Counted from the stretch's first letter, positions 1-9,185 are shown. The stretch: DNA of 17,378 bases from Ectocarpus siliculosus (GCA_000310025.1 FN649749.1:2097937-2115314), one strand, 5' to 3'. The notes: generated by a model from the sequence alone, not told the origin. Translations and numbers: made by a program.

Positions 1-224
1 ACCCGGGGGGGCCGGGGGCAGGGGGCCCCCCAAAAAAAACCCCCCCGGGGGGGGCGGGGGGGGCCCCGCCCACCCCCCCCCCAACCCCGGGGGGGCCCAA
101 CCGGGGGGGGGGCCCGGGGGAAAAGCCCCCCCGGGGGCCCCCGCGGGCCCCGAAAAAAAGCCCCCCACCCCCCCCGAAAAAAAAAAAAGGCCCAGGCCCC
201 CCCCCCCCCCCCCCCCCCCCCCGG
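1..224. other. T-less homopolymer tract, probable assembly artefact
   Basis: Not a single T occurs in the first 224 bases. The sequence is made of G runs, C runs (26 consecutive C at 197-222) and A runs of up to about 12. Ordinary mixed sequence starts abruptly at GGTACTCTCT (223). No coding or regulatory logic is visible. The simplest reading is low-quality base calling or a contig end; a real G/C/A-only satellite is less likely. Confidence 0.8.
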
Positions 225-434
225 TACTCTCTGCCGCCGGCGAGGTTTCGCGTGGAACGTCAACAACGAGCCAACCATGTCAACCAGACGTGCATGTGGT
301 GGAGCACCCTCCCGCCCCCAAGTGCCCGAAGTACCCCAGGTAGTACATAGCCTGGGCCGGCGAAACCCGGAAGGCATATATCGCTCGGTCCCTGAATTGT
401 AGGGGTGTGAGATCAACGGTCTACCATTCACGGA
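225..434 (+). promoter_or_regulatory. Upstream region of the coiled-coil gene, possible promoter/5'UTR
   Basis: This 210-bp stretch precedes the first candidate start codon at 435 and has no convincing ORF. A TATA-like CATATAT lies at about 375, some 60 bp upstream of ATG 435. The initiation assignment is weak because the true transcription start and the start codon (435, 468 or 507) cannot be fixed from sequence alone. Confidence 0.25.
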
Positions 435-1151
435 ATGCATTTACATGAACACCCCTCCCCCCCCAAAATGCCTACATGCTATGTGTTCGCCTTGGTCCAG
501 CGAATCATGGCGTGGAAGGCGAGCAGCAGCAGCAGCAGCAGCAGCAGCGAGCTCCAAATCTCGGAGGTGCCCTGGGCGGACCTGGCCGGCCTTTCCTCCA
601 TCGCCCTCGCTGCCGGCACTGTCCTCGAGCGGCCGAGCCCCGCCAGGCCCGTCGCCGGCTGGCTCTGCGTCCCGGGCGCCTCGAACGTGGGCGAGGAGAC
701 AGTCCCGGCTCGGGGTAGCGGCCGCGCACCTCGCGGGCCCCCTGATGACGGCGACGGCGACGGCGATGAACCTTCGCGCCGGGCCGTGCGCCCCGGCTGG
801 GTCTGGATTCAAGAAGATGATGACGAGGACGAGGATGGGAACGGCGGTGGTGGCGGCGCGGTTGCTGCTGAAAGAGCGGGGGCAGGGGGGGCGGACGAGA
901 ACGGGGGTGAAGGAAAAGCGGCGGCGGCGGCGGCGGCGGCAGCAGCGGCGGGAGCAGCGCCGTCATCTTCGACCAAGCGCAAGAGGTCCTCGGCGGGAGG
1001 GCCTCGAGAGGAGGGGGGCGCGGGGGGGGGGACAGCGGCGGCGGCGGCGAAGCGCAGGAAGTCGCGCAGATCGGGCGCCGGAGTGCGAGTCAGCCCTGTC
1101 GGGAGCGGCGGCAGGCTCGGCGAAGACAGTTCAGCGGGGGGGAACGGCGAG
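435..1151 (+). CDS. Exon 1: Ser/Ala/Gly-rich, acidic, with basic NLS-like motifs
   Basis: The frame is open from ATG 435 and runs to GAG|GTAAAT, a good donor at 1152 leaving phase 0. In-frame alternatives for the start are 468 and 507; ATG 507 (ATCATGG) sits just before a 9-Ser run encoded by a CAG-repeat tract (about 522-548). After a moderately complex stretch (VPWADLAGLSSIALAAG) come acidic runs (EDDDEDEDG), Gly and Ala runs, KRKR and KRRKSRR. Other frames and the antisense strand are also open for long stretches because the exon is very GC-rich. This frame is preferred because it reaches a phase-matched donor and has the least homopolymeric unique segments. Function is unknown. Confidence 0.6.
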
Positions 1152-4100
1152 GTAAATATATACCATATATTTGCTTCTGTTGTTATCACTAATGTGTTGT
1201 TTTTGTCCAGAGGTGGGTTGTTTTTTGCATGCGTTTTTATGGTTCTCTCTTCTTAGTGTGCGACCACTCCTGTGTTGTTTGTTTAGACGTTGTTGCTGAG
1301 CTGTGCTGCCTATAGGAGGTATACTCTCCCTGTTGAGAGGAACCTGGCCGAGATGATGGGAGCCGGGTTGCGAGATGAGGAGTGCGCAAACTTGAGGTAG
1401 AGGCAGACGTTGCCTATAAGTGCCAGCAACTCGACCGTTTTCCCCCAACACCTGGACACCAGACTGGCCCTCGTGCGTTACATACCTCGTTTTGTCTCTT
1501 CGCTCCTCAATCCGGACTGAACAAAAATGAGATGGTCCTCCGTGCCTTGTGCGTACCTTAGTTTGTCGCTCCACTCCTCGTTGCGGGCTGAACAGAGAAA
1601 AGGTATAATAGCCCTCTTGCTTGTGGCTTCCCCAGCCGTGTACCATACCGCTACTACGCTGTTTTGGGGGATGGATGTTGGCGATCGTCTTTTGGCGTTC
1701 TTTTTTTGTGTTTTGCTTGCTCTGCTTCTTTGCGTGTAGAAGAGAAGACGATCTAGTGCGGGTGGCACTCTTCATCGACTTGTTGTCGGCCTGTCGGCCC
1801 CCGCCGCCGCCCCTCGGGCCCCCAGTCCTCTCCCGGAGAAGGGAAAAAGTTTCCGGTAAAAAAGTTGAAAACATGGTTCCGTGTTCCGCGTACATATTCG
1901 CACCACGTCTCCCAGAGAAAAGCAGCAAAGCCCTCAACTGCCAAGAACCGGGGCGGAGTTGCGGCTCGGGTAGGAGCCCCCCCCCCGGGGGAGGAAGAGG
2001 TGGGTGTACAACCCCTTGATGGACACCCGAGAGTTGAGCGTGTGCCTTGAGGCAGATGGGGGGGTTATTAAGGTGCGCTCCCGCTACTCCGCAGGCGGCC
2101 CTTTTGGCGGCGGAGGTTCGAGCTTGGTGGTGGTGGTGGTGAGAGTTTCCCGAGCTCTCTCTCGAGACCGCTCCTGTACAGCTGGGGGCGTGCGCGAGAG
2201 GACCGAACGGTCAGGAGGTCGAACGAAGTGGTGGCCTGGTGTTCCATGCGGGGAATTTGGTGTTACAAACACACCGCATTTCGGTTTGGACTAAAATTTT
2301 CGGGGACAGCTCGATTGCTGCCTGACAGCACCAACGGACGCCGGTAGTGTCTGGAGTATGCAAAGTTCTTTCCGGTCTCTCCCTCCCTCTCTCTCCCTTC
2401 CCCCTTTTTCTCTCTCTTTTTCTCCCTGTCTGTCTCTCGTCTCTCTGTCTCTCTCTCTTCTCTCTGTCTGTTTCTCTCTTATTCTCTCTCTCCCCCGCCT
2501 CTCTCACACACGCTCTGCAGCAGCAACAACTTCACCTGTGAGGCTAGAGCGGATGACATCCCATGTGCACATCTCACGCTGTGCTGCCAACACAGCAGTT
2601 TATGTCTTTTGTGCTGTCGTAGGCACTCGCTGGTCGCTTGGTAGTAGGAGAGGTTTGGCCGCATCGATAACCACAGCGTTACTCGCTTTGAAGCGAGCGC
2701 AGAATTTCCCGAGAACTTCCTTCCGACAGCAGTACTCGCCTCCACTGAAGAGTCGTTTTTTGCGCTTGAGGGTCTCTTCTTGGTTGCTCTACGTGTATGG
2801 GGAAAACAAACTCGAATCTCGACCATGTAGGTTGAGGTTCAAGCTTTTTTTTTTTTCTTACCTGCAGCGAACAAATCAATCTCTATCCACAGACAAGAGC
2901 CCAAGAAATAATGTGGGGTTGTACTTCGAAGGTTACAGCAGGTTTTACCCGGAGTGTGTCTCTCGCCGTAAACCAAGTGTTCTCGAGGTGGTTGGTGCGC
3001 GGTGCAAGGTGTCTATGTCTTGATATTAAGCGTCCCACAGCAGTCAAGTCAGTTCACTACAGGCTCGTAAGGAAAACGATTGGCGAGTGACGGCAGCATC
3101 GAACTTCGAACATCCGAACTCGACAAGTTTTTGACCACGGAAGGAGGCAAGAGGTGTGCCCGGGTACCATCCGGTCTTTTCAGGCTGACGTATGTATGCT
3201 TCGGTCATTGCGACAACCATGGAACGGAATTATTTAACAGCAGTCTCCGTGTGCACAAAGCCCACAGCCGAGCCTTCTTTTTTTTTTTTTCACGAGGTCT
3301 GCGCCCACCACTATCGGTCACCGTCGTGGACGCCAAGGCTAAGGTTGCACGTCTAGGGGAATGTTGGATATTTCTACGAAAGCACCCGCACGCGCAGTGT
3401 TCACGGCAATCGGATTGTGTGACCAGTATGTGTGACGAACTTGATCATACATAGGGTTAGGGGAAAAGTACCGCAATTGCATATCTATCATATTGACCTT
3501 GGGCCCAGATGGACATGTTCGTTCTCTTCATACACAGCGGCACCAGTTCTTGCAATTGACCGAATCACGGCCACTTCATCTCGCAAAGAGATCACCCCAA
3601 GATTTGTGCCCGTGGGCAACAAGCAGCCTGCCTCCGTAAAACAACGCATGGGGGTCAGTGTTTTGTAGTCTACCTGGTACCTTATACGACGTTCATTTTT
3701 TACTGTCTACTTTTTTTTTCCGGCTCCCTCTCTCCGCTTGATACTTTGATATGCATACGGCCTTTTAATTTTCCATTTTCTCCCCTTTTTTTCTTTTTTT
3801 CTTTTTGCTCCCGCTCCTTACGCTTGCACGCTCCGTCGGTTGGTCGTGTGTGCGGCGTATCAGGCGAGGGGCTCAAGTGAAGGGCCGCCCTCCATGTCCG
3901 ACTTGGCCACCAAGGACGAGGTGCAGCAGGCATTGGCGTGGAAGCTGAGGGCTTGCGACGAGGTCAGTACGTTACCGGCGACGCCCTTTTTTTTCCTACG
4001 GCATGTTCTGGACGGTGTTTCGTGTGTCGTACTGTAAGCATTTCGACCCGAACTCCAATTGCACACAATAAACATCAGAAGAATAAAACAAGTCTCACAC

Positions 4101-7100
4101 TGCTGCTGTAGGTACTGGCGCGGTGGAACTTCGAGGCGGCCGCCTTTTCGTTTGACGCCACACCCAAATGCAAATGAACCTGCTCTGCGCCAACCTAAAT
4201 GCGAGAGAATCTGCACTGCGCAAATTCAACCGTACCCGCCTTTTCCCCGCGTAGATCTGCGTACTCGGGTGTGTTTTGGTTTTTACAATTATTTTGAACC
4301 GCTGTTTTCCTGGCAGTAGAATATCGAGGCCACCTTCCGTGACACGCCAAACCCAAATGCGAGTGAAGTTTGCGGTGCGCCAATTCAACCGCACCATTGT
4401 TGCTCTCGCATCGATTGTGTAAGATTCGTACTTTTGTATAATCGCTCTGCGAAGACGTGCCTCCCTGAAGATGAGCTTGTGTGTTGGTCGAACGCATACG
4501 ACGGTTCGTTTTGCTTGTTGCCTCAGCGGGAGTCGGAGCTGAACGGCGTCATCGCAAGAGCCAACGCTGCGCTGGAGGAGAACGACGACCGCCGGAAGGC
4601 AAGTGCTGAACACGCAACCACCCCCAAAACCTCTGAATTTACCCGAGGCTCGTTTGTTGTTTTGTCTGTGGAGTAGACTACCCCCCCCGGGGACTAAATT
4701 TAGTGTAGACTTCTTGTCGGAGCACCTGTTCGCATGGCCAAGTTCTTAGACTTTGGATTTTTTTTCGGCTCACGTTCGTAAGTGGTGGCGCGTTCTGTAG
4801 AGGGCGGGTTCTCAAGTACCGTCCGTTGGGTGAGTTCCTGTTCAAGACAAAACCGACCCTTTAGTGATACACCCTTGTCTGTTTGTAATTGGGTGAGGCG
4901 GCGACCACGGAAGCTGGCATGTAGGGAGGTTGGGTCTGCGAGGGAAGAAGGTGCAAAGGCAGAGGTCGAAACGGTTTAAACGGTTTAATTGTGTGCGAAA
5001 AGTGCAGTATTCGTGATCATCAACCGCGAAAGAAAACTACCCTAACGCCCGTGCCGTATTTGCAAAGAAACCGAAGAAGCATATGTTGACATCAAATAGT
5101 GTCAGTTCGAACCTCCTGAAGTTGGTGTGAACGCACCAAACTCGGGGCGTGTTAACGGCACGCCAGGCTGTTGCTTGCTTTTTGTGACAATAAAGTGCCA
5201 ACGGCCTACCCGAAGTTCAAACTGATGTAGCGGGCTGATACGGACTGACTGTCGAAATACGTCACACGTATTTGGCCGGAATACATGCAGCAGCAGTAGC
5301 GGCCCCGGTAGGAGGCCGCTTGGTGCCAGGGGCTGTGGACAGCCTCATTCCTTGCACCCAGCAATGTTTCGAAGTGTGAGACAACTTCGTTTGTCCCCAT
5401 GTGTGCCACGAGATTTCACCGCCATTTACACCTGTCCAACCCACGTAAAACGTAAATCTGCCTCTTTCTGGACAACTGACCCCGGGATACCGTTACCCAC
5501 AGTACGAAGAGTTTACACGGGCCGAAATAGCAGTGCGAGAGTTTTTTCACCTAGCAGTTATCCCCGCCTATTCTTTTTGTTTTTGTCGCACACTCTTGTT
5601 CACCAAAGGCGGCGGTTGCCGAGAGCGAGAGGCAGCTCCTGTCGATCATCGCGCAGCGAGAGGCCAAGGCGGCCTACTGGGAAAAGGCAAGTCGTGACCC
5701 GCGTCCGTTTTTGTTCTACTGCGGCGAGCATGACGCTGGGCGCTGATGACGTCCGTTGTTCTCAAGGGTAAATTTTGATTTCCTTGTCTCTGACATCTGT
5801 GCGATTTCAAGACTTTACGTTCTGACCGACGCGTTCGTTTCAACGAAGTGCATCTAGCGTACGTAGAGTAGAGGCTGCTGCACCTGGCGAGGATTCTGCG
5901 CGATCGATCAGGAAAACATTTCTTCGGAGAATTGAAGGTTGTCAGAAGAAGGTCGACACACAAATCAAAAGTAGGTCGTGCCTCCGTCTTGCGCCTGGCT
6001 ACTGCTTGTAGTGACACGATCCTGCGAGGCGATGCGAATCCCTTTTGGGAGGAGATAACCCCATGTTGCAAATGCCTTGTTCGGGAGGAGGAATCCCCTA
6101 TGTTGAGTCATGTCGATACAATATTTAGTTTCTCTTAACGCTTGGTGAACTTTACGGTAGGTTATCAGGCTTTGCCTCTACACTGACCCTTGACATTTGT
6201 GCCGGACGAACTTGCACAAATGCCACCCCCTCCTCCGCAGTTGGCGGCCCAAGCGAGGGCCGAGAACACATCGGACAGGTTGAGCCTGCTCGCGCACAAA
6301 GAGCAGAGTGGGAACGAAGCCGCAGGGACAGGCACGGCGGCTACGGCCGACGCGGGGGGCGCGCGGGCGAACGGGACACAGGGGGCAGCAGCAGCAGCAA
6401 CCGGAGCTTCTGAATCCGCGGGGCCCCAGCACCAAGCGACGCGACTGTCACCGTCCGCGCAGCTGTCGCAGGCAGCGCAGGTGGCAACCGTGTCGGGGCT
6501 CTCGTGGTCCATCGGAGCGATGCAGGCGGCCAGGGTGGTGCAAGCGCGGGCGGCGGGGCAGGCGGCGAGCGAGGCGAGGGCCGCTGCGGCGGTGCAGGCG
6601 ACACCCGGAGGGAAAGCAACGGTAGTCGTGCAGCCAACGCAGCAGCAACCGGCACCATCAGCCCAGCAGGTGGCATCGGCCGAAGAAGCCGCGCCGCCAT
6701 CGGCCGAAGCGTCGCCTTTTGCGCCGCACGACTCCTCGGATGACGCGGAAGTGGAGCAAACGAACGAGGAGCAGCAGTCGGAGATCAAGAGGAGGCTTGT
6801 GCTGGTGCAGGCGGAGATTTCGCGACTGGACAAGGAGGAAGCCGAATCGGGTCAGGCGTCACCCGCCGCTACCGGTAGTGTTGTTGCCACTTCTGCTGCT
6901 GGTGTAGAACACCCTCCGGCGACATTAGAATCATCATCGTCGCCAGCAGCAACGGCAGCAGCAACGACAACGGCCGCCGTTATGGCACCATCTTGGGAGC
7001 CGCCGCTGTTTCCCTCCTCCGGCAACGGGGTGGCAGGCGGTGTGCAGCAGCAGCAGCAGCAGCAGCAGCGGCGGCGGCACGGGCAACAAGAGGAGAGGGA

Positions 7101-7320
7101 CGAGGGACGGAACGGAGGGCTCGGCGAAGGGGCTCCAGCCGGGCGGTCTGTAACAGCAGCAGCAGCGGCGGCGGCAGCGGCGGCTGCGGCGCCAGCATCA
7201 GCACCGACACGGCTAGCGGCGCGACACAACGGGAGCATGAACCAATCAGGCCTCGCCACGAGCAGCAATAGCAATAGCTTGGGCTTCGGGTTTTCGCAGC
7301 TGTTTCGCGCGAGCGGGTAA
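435..7320 (+). CDS. Multi-exon gene: low-complexity coiled-coil protein (function unknown)
   Basis: This is the gene span; the exons are listed separately (435-1151, 3864-3962, 4527-4598, 5609-5686, 6241-7320). Every supported junction is phase 0, so the exons join in one frame to about 680 residues ending at TAA 7318-7320. The order is a Ser/Gly/Ala-rich acidic N-terminus with two basic clusters (KRKR, KRRKSRR) typical of nuclear localisation signals, then three short exons forming a charged alpha-helical stretch continuing into the last exon, then a long Ala/Gln/Ser-rich tail. I do not recognise a family domain. A nuclear scaffold or transcription co-factor is possible, but this is inference from composition only. 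The 2.7-kb gap between exons 1 and 2 may hide further exons, and it is not proven that exon 1 belongs to the same transcript. Confidence 0.6.
1478..1620. repeat. Degenerate tandem direct repeat, about 72-bp period
   Basis: Two adjacent copies share the order TACCT..GTTTGTC..TC..CTCCTC..CGG.CTGAACA. The first copy is around 1480-1530 and the second around 1552-1600, with many substitutions. It lies inside the long intron. The antisense ORF through here mirrors the repeat and is not taken as a gene. Confidence 0.4.
2376..2505. repeat. CT-rich polypyrimidine microsatellite
   Basis: About 130 bases consist almost only of C and T, mostly CTCTCT and CCCTCC blocks with occasional G in CTGTCTGT blocks. 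It is followed by CACACACGCTCTGCAG, which would make an exceptionally strong-looking splice acceptor, but the sequence after it reaches a stop (CTG TGA) in the gene's phase within six codons. Confidence 0.85.
3864..3962 (+). CDS. Exon of coiled-coil gene (33 codons)
   Basis: The acceptor GGCGTATCAG ends at 3863 after a T/C-rich tract, and the donor is GAG|GTCAGT at 3963. Length 99 bp, phase 0 at both ends. It encodes a Gly/Ser/Pro lead-in and then a helix-forming segment (SDLATKDEVQQALAWKLR) rich in alternating charged and hydrophobic residues. Together with the next two exons and the start of the last exon it gives an uninterrupted helical stretch of about 90 residues. Confidence 0.7.
4128..4400. 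repeat. Intronic direct repeat, two copies plus a partial third
   Basis: Copy 1 (about 4128-4195) and copy 2 (about 4323-4395) share CGAGGC...CCTT...TGAC..GCCA.ACCCAAATGC followed by GA.TGAA..TGC...TGCGCCAA. A partial copy (about 4196-4240) repeats AAATGCGAG and TGCGCAAATTCAACCG; copy 2 also ends in CAATTCAACCGCACC. The repeat lies within intron 3963-4526 and has no coding potential that I can support. Confidence 0.55.
4527..4598 (+). CDS. Exon of coiled-coil gene (24 codons), followed by GC donor
   Basis: The acceptor TTGTTGCCTCAG ends at 4526. The exon reads RESELNGVIARANAALEE and so on, to a final Lys, and the exon/intron border is AAG|GCAAGT at 4599. That is the consensus of the rare GC-AG class of introns; no GT donor fits here. 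Phase 0 at both ends. The charge pattern (E/R/N/D with spaced L, V, I, A) continues the coiled coil of the preceding exon. Confidence 0.7.
4599..5608 (+). other. Intron (GC-AG, 1,010 bp)
   Basis: The intron is bounded by AAG|GCAAGT and the acceptor CTTGTTCACCAAAG. It holds two perfect short inverted repeats: AAATACGT-CAC-ACGTATTT at 5255-5273 and GCGGCC-N9-GGCCGC at about 5298-5318. ORFs in the region are short and lack splice support. Confidence 0.55.
5609..5686 (+). CDS. Exon of coiled-coil gene (26 codons), followed by a second GC donor
   Basis: This exon contains no ATG and would be missed by start-to-stop ORF searches. The acceptor is ...CACCAAAG (5608). It encodes AAVAESERQLLSIIAQREAK and a few further residues to Lys, and the border is AAG|GCAAGT at 5687. 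Length 78 bp, phase 0 at both ends. The peptide has coiled-coil spacing with L, I and A core positions and R/E/K flanks, and joins directly in frame to LAAQARAEN of the final exon. Confidence 0.7.
6241..7320 (+). CDS. Last exon: end of coiled coil and Ala/Gln/Ser-rich tail
   Basis: The acceptor CCTCCTCCGCAG ends at 6240, and the frame is open for 359 codons to TAA 7318-7320. The first 25 residues complete the coiled coil (LAAQARAENTSDRLSLLAHK). Most of the rest is low complexity: Ala/Gly/Thr-rich, an acidic patch, then a second probable helix (EIKRRLVLVQAEISRLDKEE, about 6781-6840), a Gln run encoded by CAG repeats (7044-7067), an RRR cluster, a run of about 13 Ala (7156-7190) and a Ser/Asn-rich end. 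The composition suggests a disordered, possibly regulatory tail. No catalytic motif is visible. Confidence 0.75.
   Translation: MAAQARAENTSDRLSLLAHKEQSGNEAAGTGTAATADAGGARANGTQGAAAAATGASESAGPQHQATRLSPSAQLSQAAQVATVSGLSWSIGAMQAARVVQARAAGQAASEARAAAAVQATPGGKATVVVQPTQQQPAPSAQQVASAEEAAPPSAEASPFAPHDSSDDAEVEQTNEEQQSEIKRRLVLVQAEISRLDKEEAESGQASPAATGSVVATSAAGVEHPPATLESSSSPAATAAATTTAAVMAPSWEPPLFPSSGNGVAGGVQQQQQQQQRRRHGQQEERDEGRNGGLGEGAPAGRSVTAAAAAAAAAAAAPASAPTRLAARHNGSMNQSGLATSSNSNSLGFGFSQLFRASG
7044..7070. repeat. CAG trinucleotide repeat encoding poly-Gln
   Basis: Eight or nine CAG units lie inside the last exon, in the Gln frame. The CAG tract of exon 1 (about 522-548) is instead read as Ser (AGC). 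The same repeat unit is therefore used in two reading frames within one gene. Confidence 0.85.
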
Positions 7321-7561
7321 GGGTTGCTCGCCTCCCGCCACGGCACCCCCGGCGAGCAATATGAGTCCTCTGTTCAACGGGGTCCAGACCGGGGTTTTAA
7401 GCCAAGGGTAGCGACCGGCCTGAGTGGAGTATATTTTTGGCAGCATTGGCACCAATTTGTGGTGGTATCGGTCGCGTTGGTATCACTCTGGTGGCTGGTG
7501 CGTTGGTAGCACTCTATCCCGCAGTTGTGTGCGCCGAGATCACCCGGCTTCGTTTATTGTG

Positions 7562-7640
7562 GGGAACGATGTGATGCCAGGAAAGTGAGAGGGAGGGCGC
7601 GGCCACGAGTGGCCGTCGCTGCTGCTGGGGCAAGACGCGT
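7562..7640. repeat. Dispersed direct repeat copy 1 with hairpin core
   Basis: It shares GGGAACG..GATGCCAGG and then GGGCGCGGCCACGAGTGGCC with a second copy at 8134-8200. The core GGCCAC-GA-GTGGCC is a perfect 6-bp inverted repeat conserved in both copies. No ORF is preserved. Confidence 0.55.
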
Positions 7641-8133
7641 GGCGCCGTGTGGAAAGTTGGAAGCATTGTGGACAAATCACCCGTCGGAGTAGTGGGTGAT
7701 CAATGAGTATCGGAGGTCCTATTAATAGCTGCAGGAGGTCCAGAAGAGGATCGCAAGCAGCCGGGGGAGAATACCGGCTGGGAAGATTGGTTGCGCCTGT
7801 GTGTCCTGAAGCGGTTGTCAAGAGTGTACAGAGTGCTCAACACCATGTTTCAGTTGGCGAGAGTCGATGAAAGGTGGGCAGTGAGGCTACATGTAGAGCG
7901 TGCAGCCGTGTACTTGACTGCCATCATTTGTCTGGGTGTGGGGGCAGGTTTCTGCTACTGTGCCAATTGACCAATGAGGGATCAGGACGTGTGAAACCTT
8001 CCGAGGTGCGCCTGCCCCTATTTTGGCCTTGGTGTGTTGAGTCTGCTCGCCAGGAGCGAGACGAAGGGTGGTACTATTTTCTGGTTTTTGTCCTTTCTCA
8101 TTCCTCGCCCACCCAACCGATTGTGTGTAGCGC

Positions 8134-8200
8134 AGGGAACGGTTATGATGCCAGGGAAGGGGAGGGCGCGGCCACGAGTGGCCTCCGCTGCAGGGGCAGC
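8134..8200. repeat. Dispersed direct repeat copy 2 with hairpin core
   Basis: This is the second copy of the 7562-7640 repeat, about 570 bp downstream in the same orientation, with small indels. Conservation is best over the GGCCAC-GA-GTGGCC core and GATGCCAGG. Confidence 0.55.
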
Positions 8201-9116
8201 TATTCAACAATTTCACGACGACCGCCGTCCCTTGTGTTCATGCTGAGCATAGTTGCGAAAAGCGCATCGTGTTGCTGGCACATCGTGACGATGCGCTGGT
8301 CAGTTTTGCGTCCATGTTTGGACGATCATCTACATGCACACATTGCTTGACTGCCTTAGGGCCATCGATCCTCGTGGCTTCATTGCGTGTTTATTGGCGC
8401 ACCGTTTCGGGTTCTGTCTCGTAAGCTCCGCCAATGTGTTTGCTACGGACGGATTTGATGTGGGTTGGTTGGTTCGTATTTGCGACAATATCATATGGGC
8501 TGTCGTGCCGTCCGATTTTCAATTTGTGTGGCTGCGGTGAGCTGTAATCCGGCGTCCCACCGCGGTAGTGCCGGATCGTTTTCTTTCAAATTTTGTTTCT
8601 TGCTCGATGTGTTGTAGCATAGCTGACGAGCTGGTACTTTCGAGGGAACAGGGCGTAGCGTCTAGCATTGTTGGGGACTAGGCGATATCGTTGGTGATGG
8701 AATAGAGCCGGCTCCTTCTCCCGGCCGGTTGCTTCTTTTGCGTTCACGGGGCAAGGCCTCAATGGGCGCCACACGGTACACTTTATTATTGTTCAAAGAC
8801 ACATTACAAGGCACGTACACGGTTGGAATGAGGCGCGTGCTTTGTCCATCGCGAGATTCGCCAGGTCCATGCCTAATGCTGTCGCTTTCCCCGGCTTCGC
8901 TCCATGATTGGTTCTGCAAGCACGGGCTGCTGCTACGTACGGCATCATCACCAATCAATCTGGATGGTTTATCATTTTTGTCTACACACATAGTGCTTGC
9001 TGCGGGTTCCGAGAGGGAACAACATCACTGATGATGTAGGTCTGTTCCCCACCAAACTGAGCGGCGCCAGCCGACAGAGGAAAATTGAGGCGTAGACAGT
9101 ATGAAATACTTCGTGA

Positions 9117-9185
9117 AACGGTGAAAATGTGTGGAATGCCCCACGAAACGGTAGAGCTGTATGTTGTGTGGAATGCCCCATGAAC
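9117..9185. repeat. Short imperfect tandem repeat, 37-bp period
   Basis: TGTGTGGAATGCCCCA occurs at 9128-9143 and again at 9165-9180, each followed by .GAA.C. A degenerate CGTGAAACGGT/CACGAAACGGT pair precedes and links them. Confidence 0.6.

Larger units (their letters stand above)
1152..3863 (+). other. Long intron or gap between supported exons
   Basis: These 2.7 kb are richer in A/T and T runs than the flanking exons and carry no convincing long ORF. Contents are a degenerate tandem repeat near 1478-1620, a candidate 21-bp phase-0 micro-exon (2095-2115), a GTG run (about 2126-2141), a pyrimidine microsatellite (2376-2505) and another exon-like stretch (3097-3153). The region ends in a T/C-rich tract and the acceptor ...TATCAG at 3863. 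Additional exons, or even a gene boundary, cannot be excluded. Confidence 0.5.

Noticed and set aside
445-1155. Alternative plus-strand frame with poly-Ala and poly-Arg
   Set aside because: It is open only because the exon is GC-rich. It becomes homopolymeric Arg/Gln and stops without using the phase-0 donor that fits the downstream exons.
505-1189. Antisense ORFs across exon 1
   Set aside because: They are Pro/Ala/Cys homopolymer shadows of the repeat tracts, with no unique protein-like segment.
1131-1937. 268-residue antisense ORF
   Set aside because: It has no recognisable domain, mirrors a degenerate tandem repeat, crosses the exon 1 donor and intron, and has no supporting splice or promoter signal.
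2511-2527. 17-bp exon after the CT-rich tract (CTCTGCAG acceptor, GTGAGG donor)
   Set aside because: The sites look strong, but the length would break the phase-0 frame shared by all other exons, and without the donor the frame hits TGA at once.
8662-8991. Minus-strand ORF of 109 residues
   Set aside because: No domain, no splice partners and a similar-length ORF on the other strand; probably chance.
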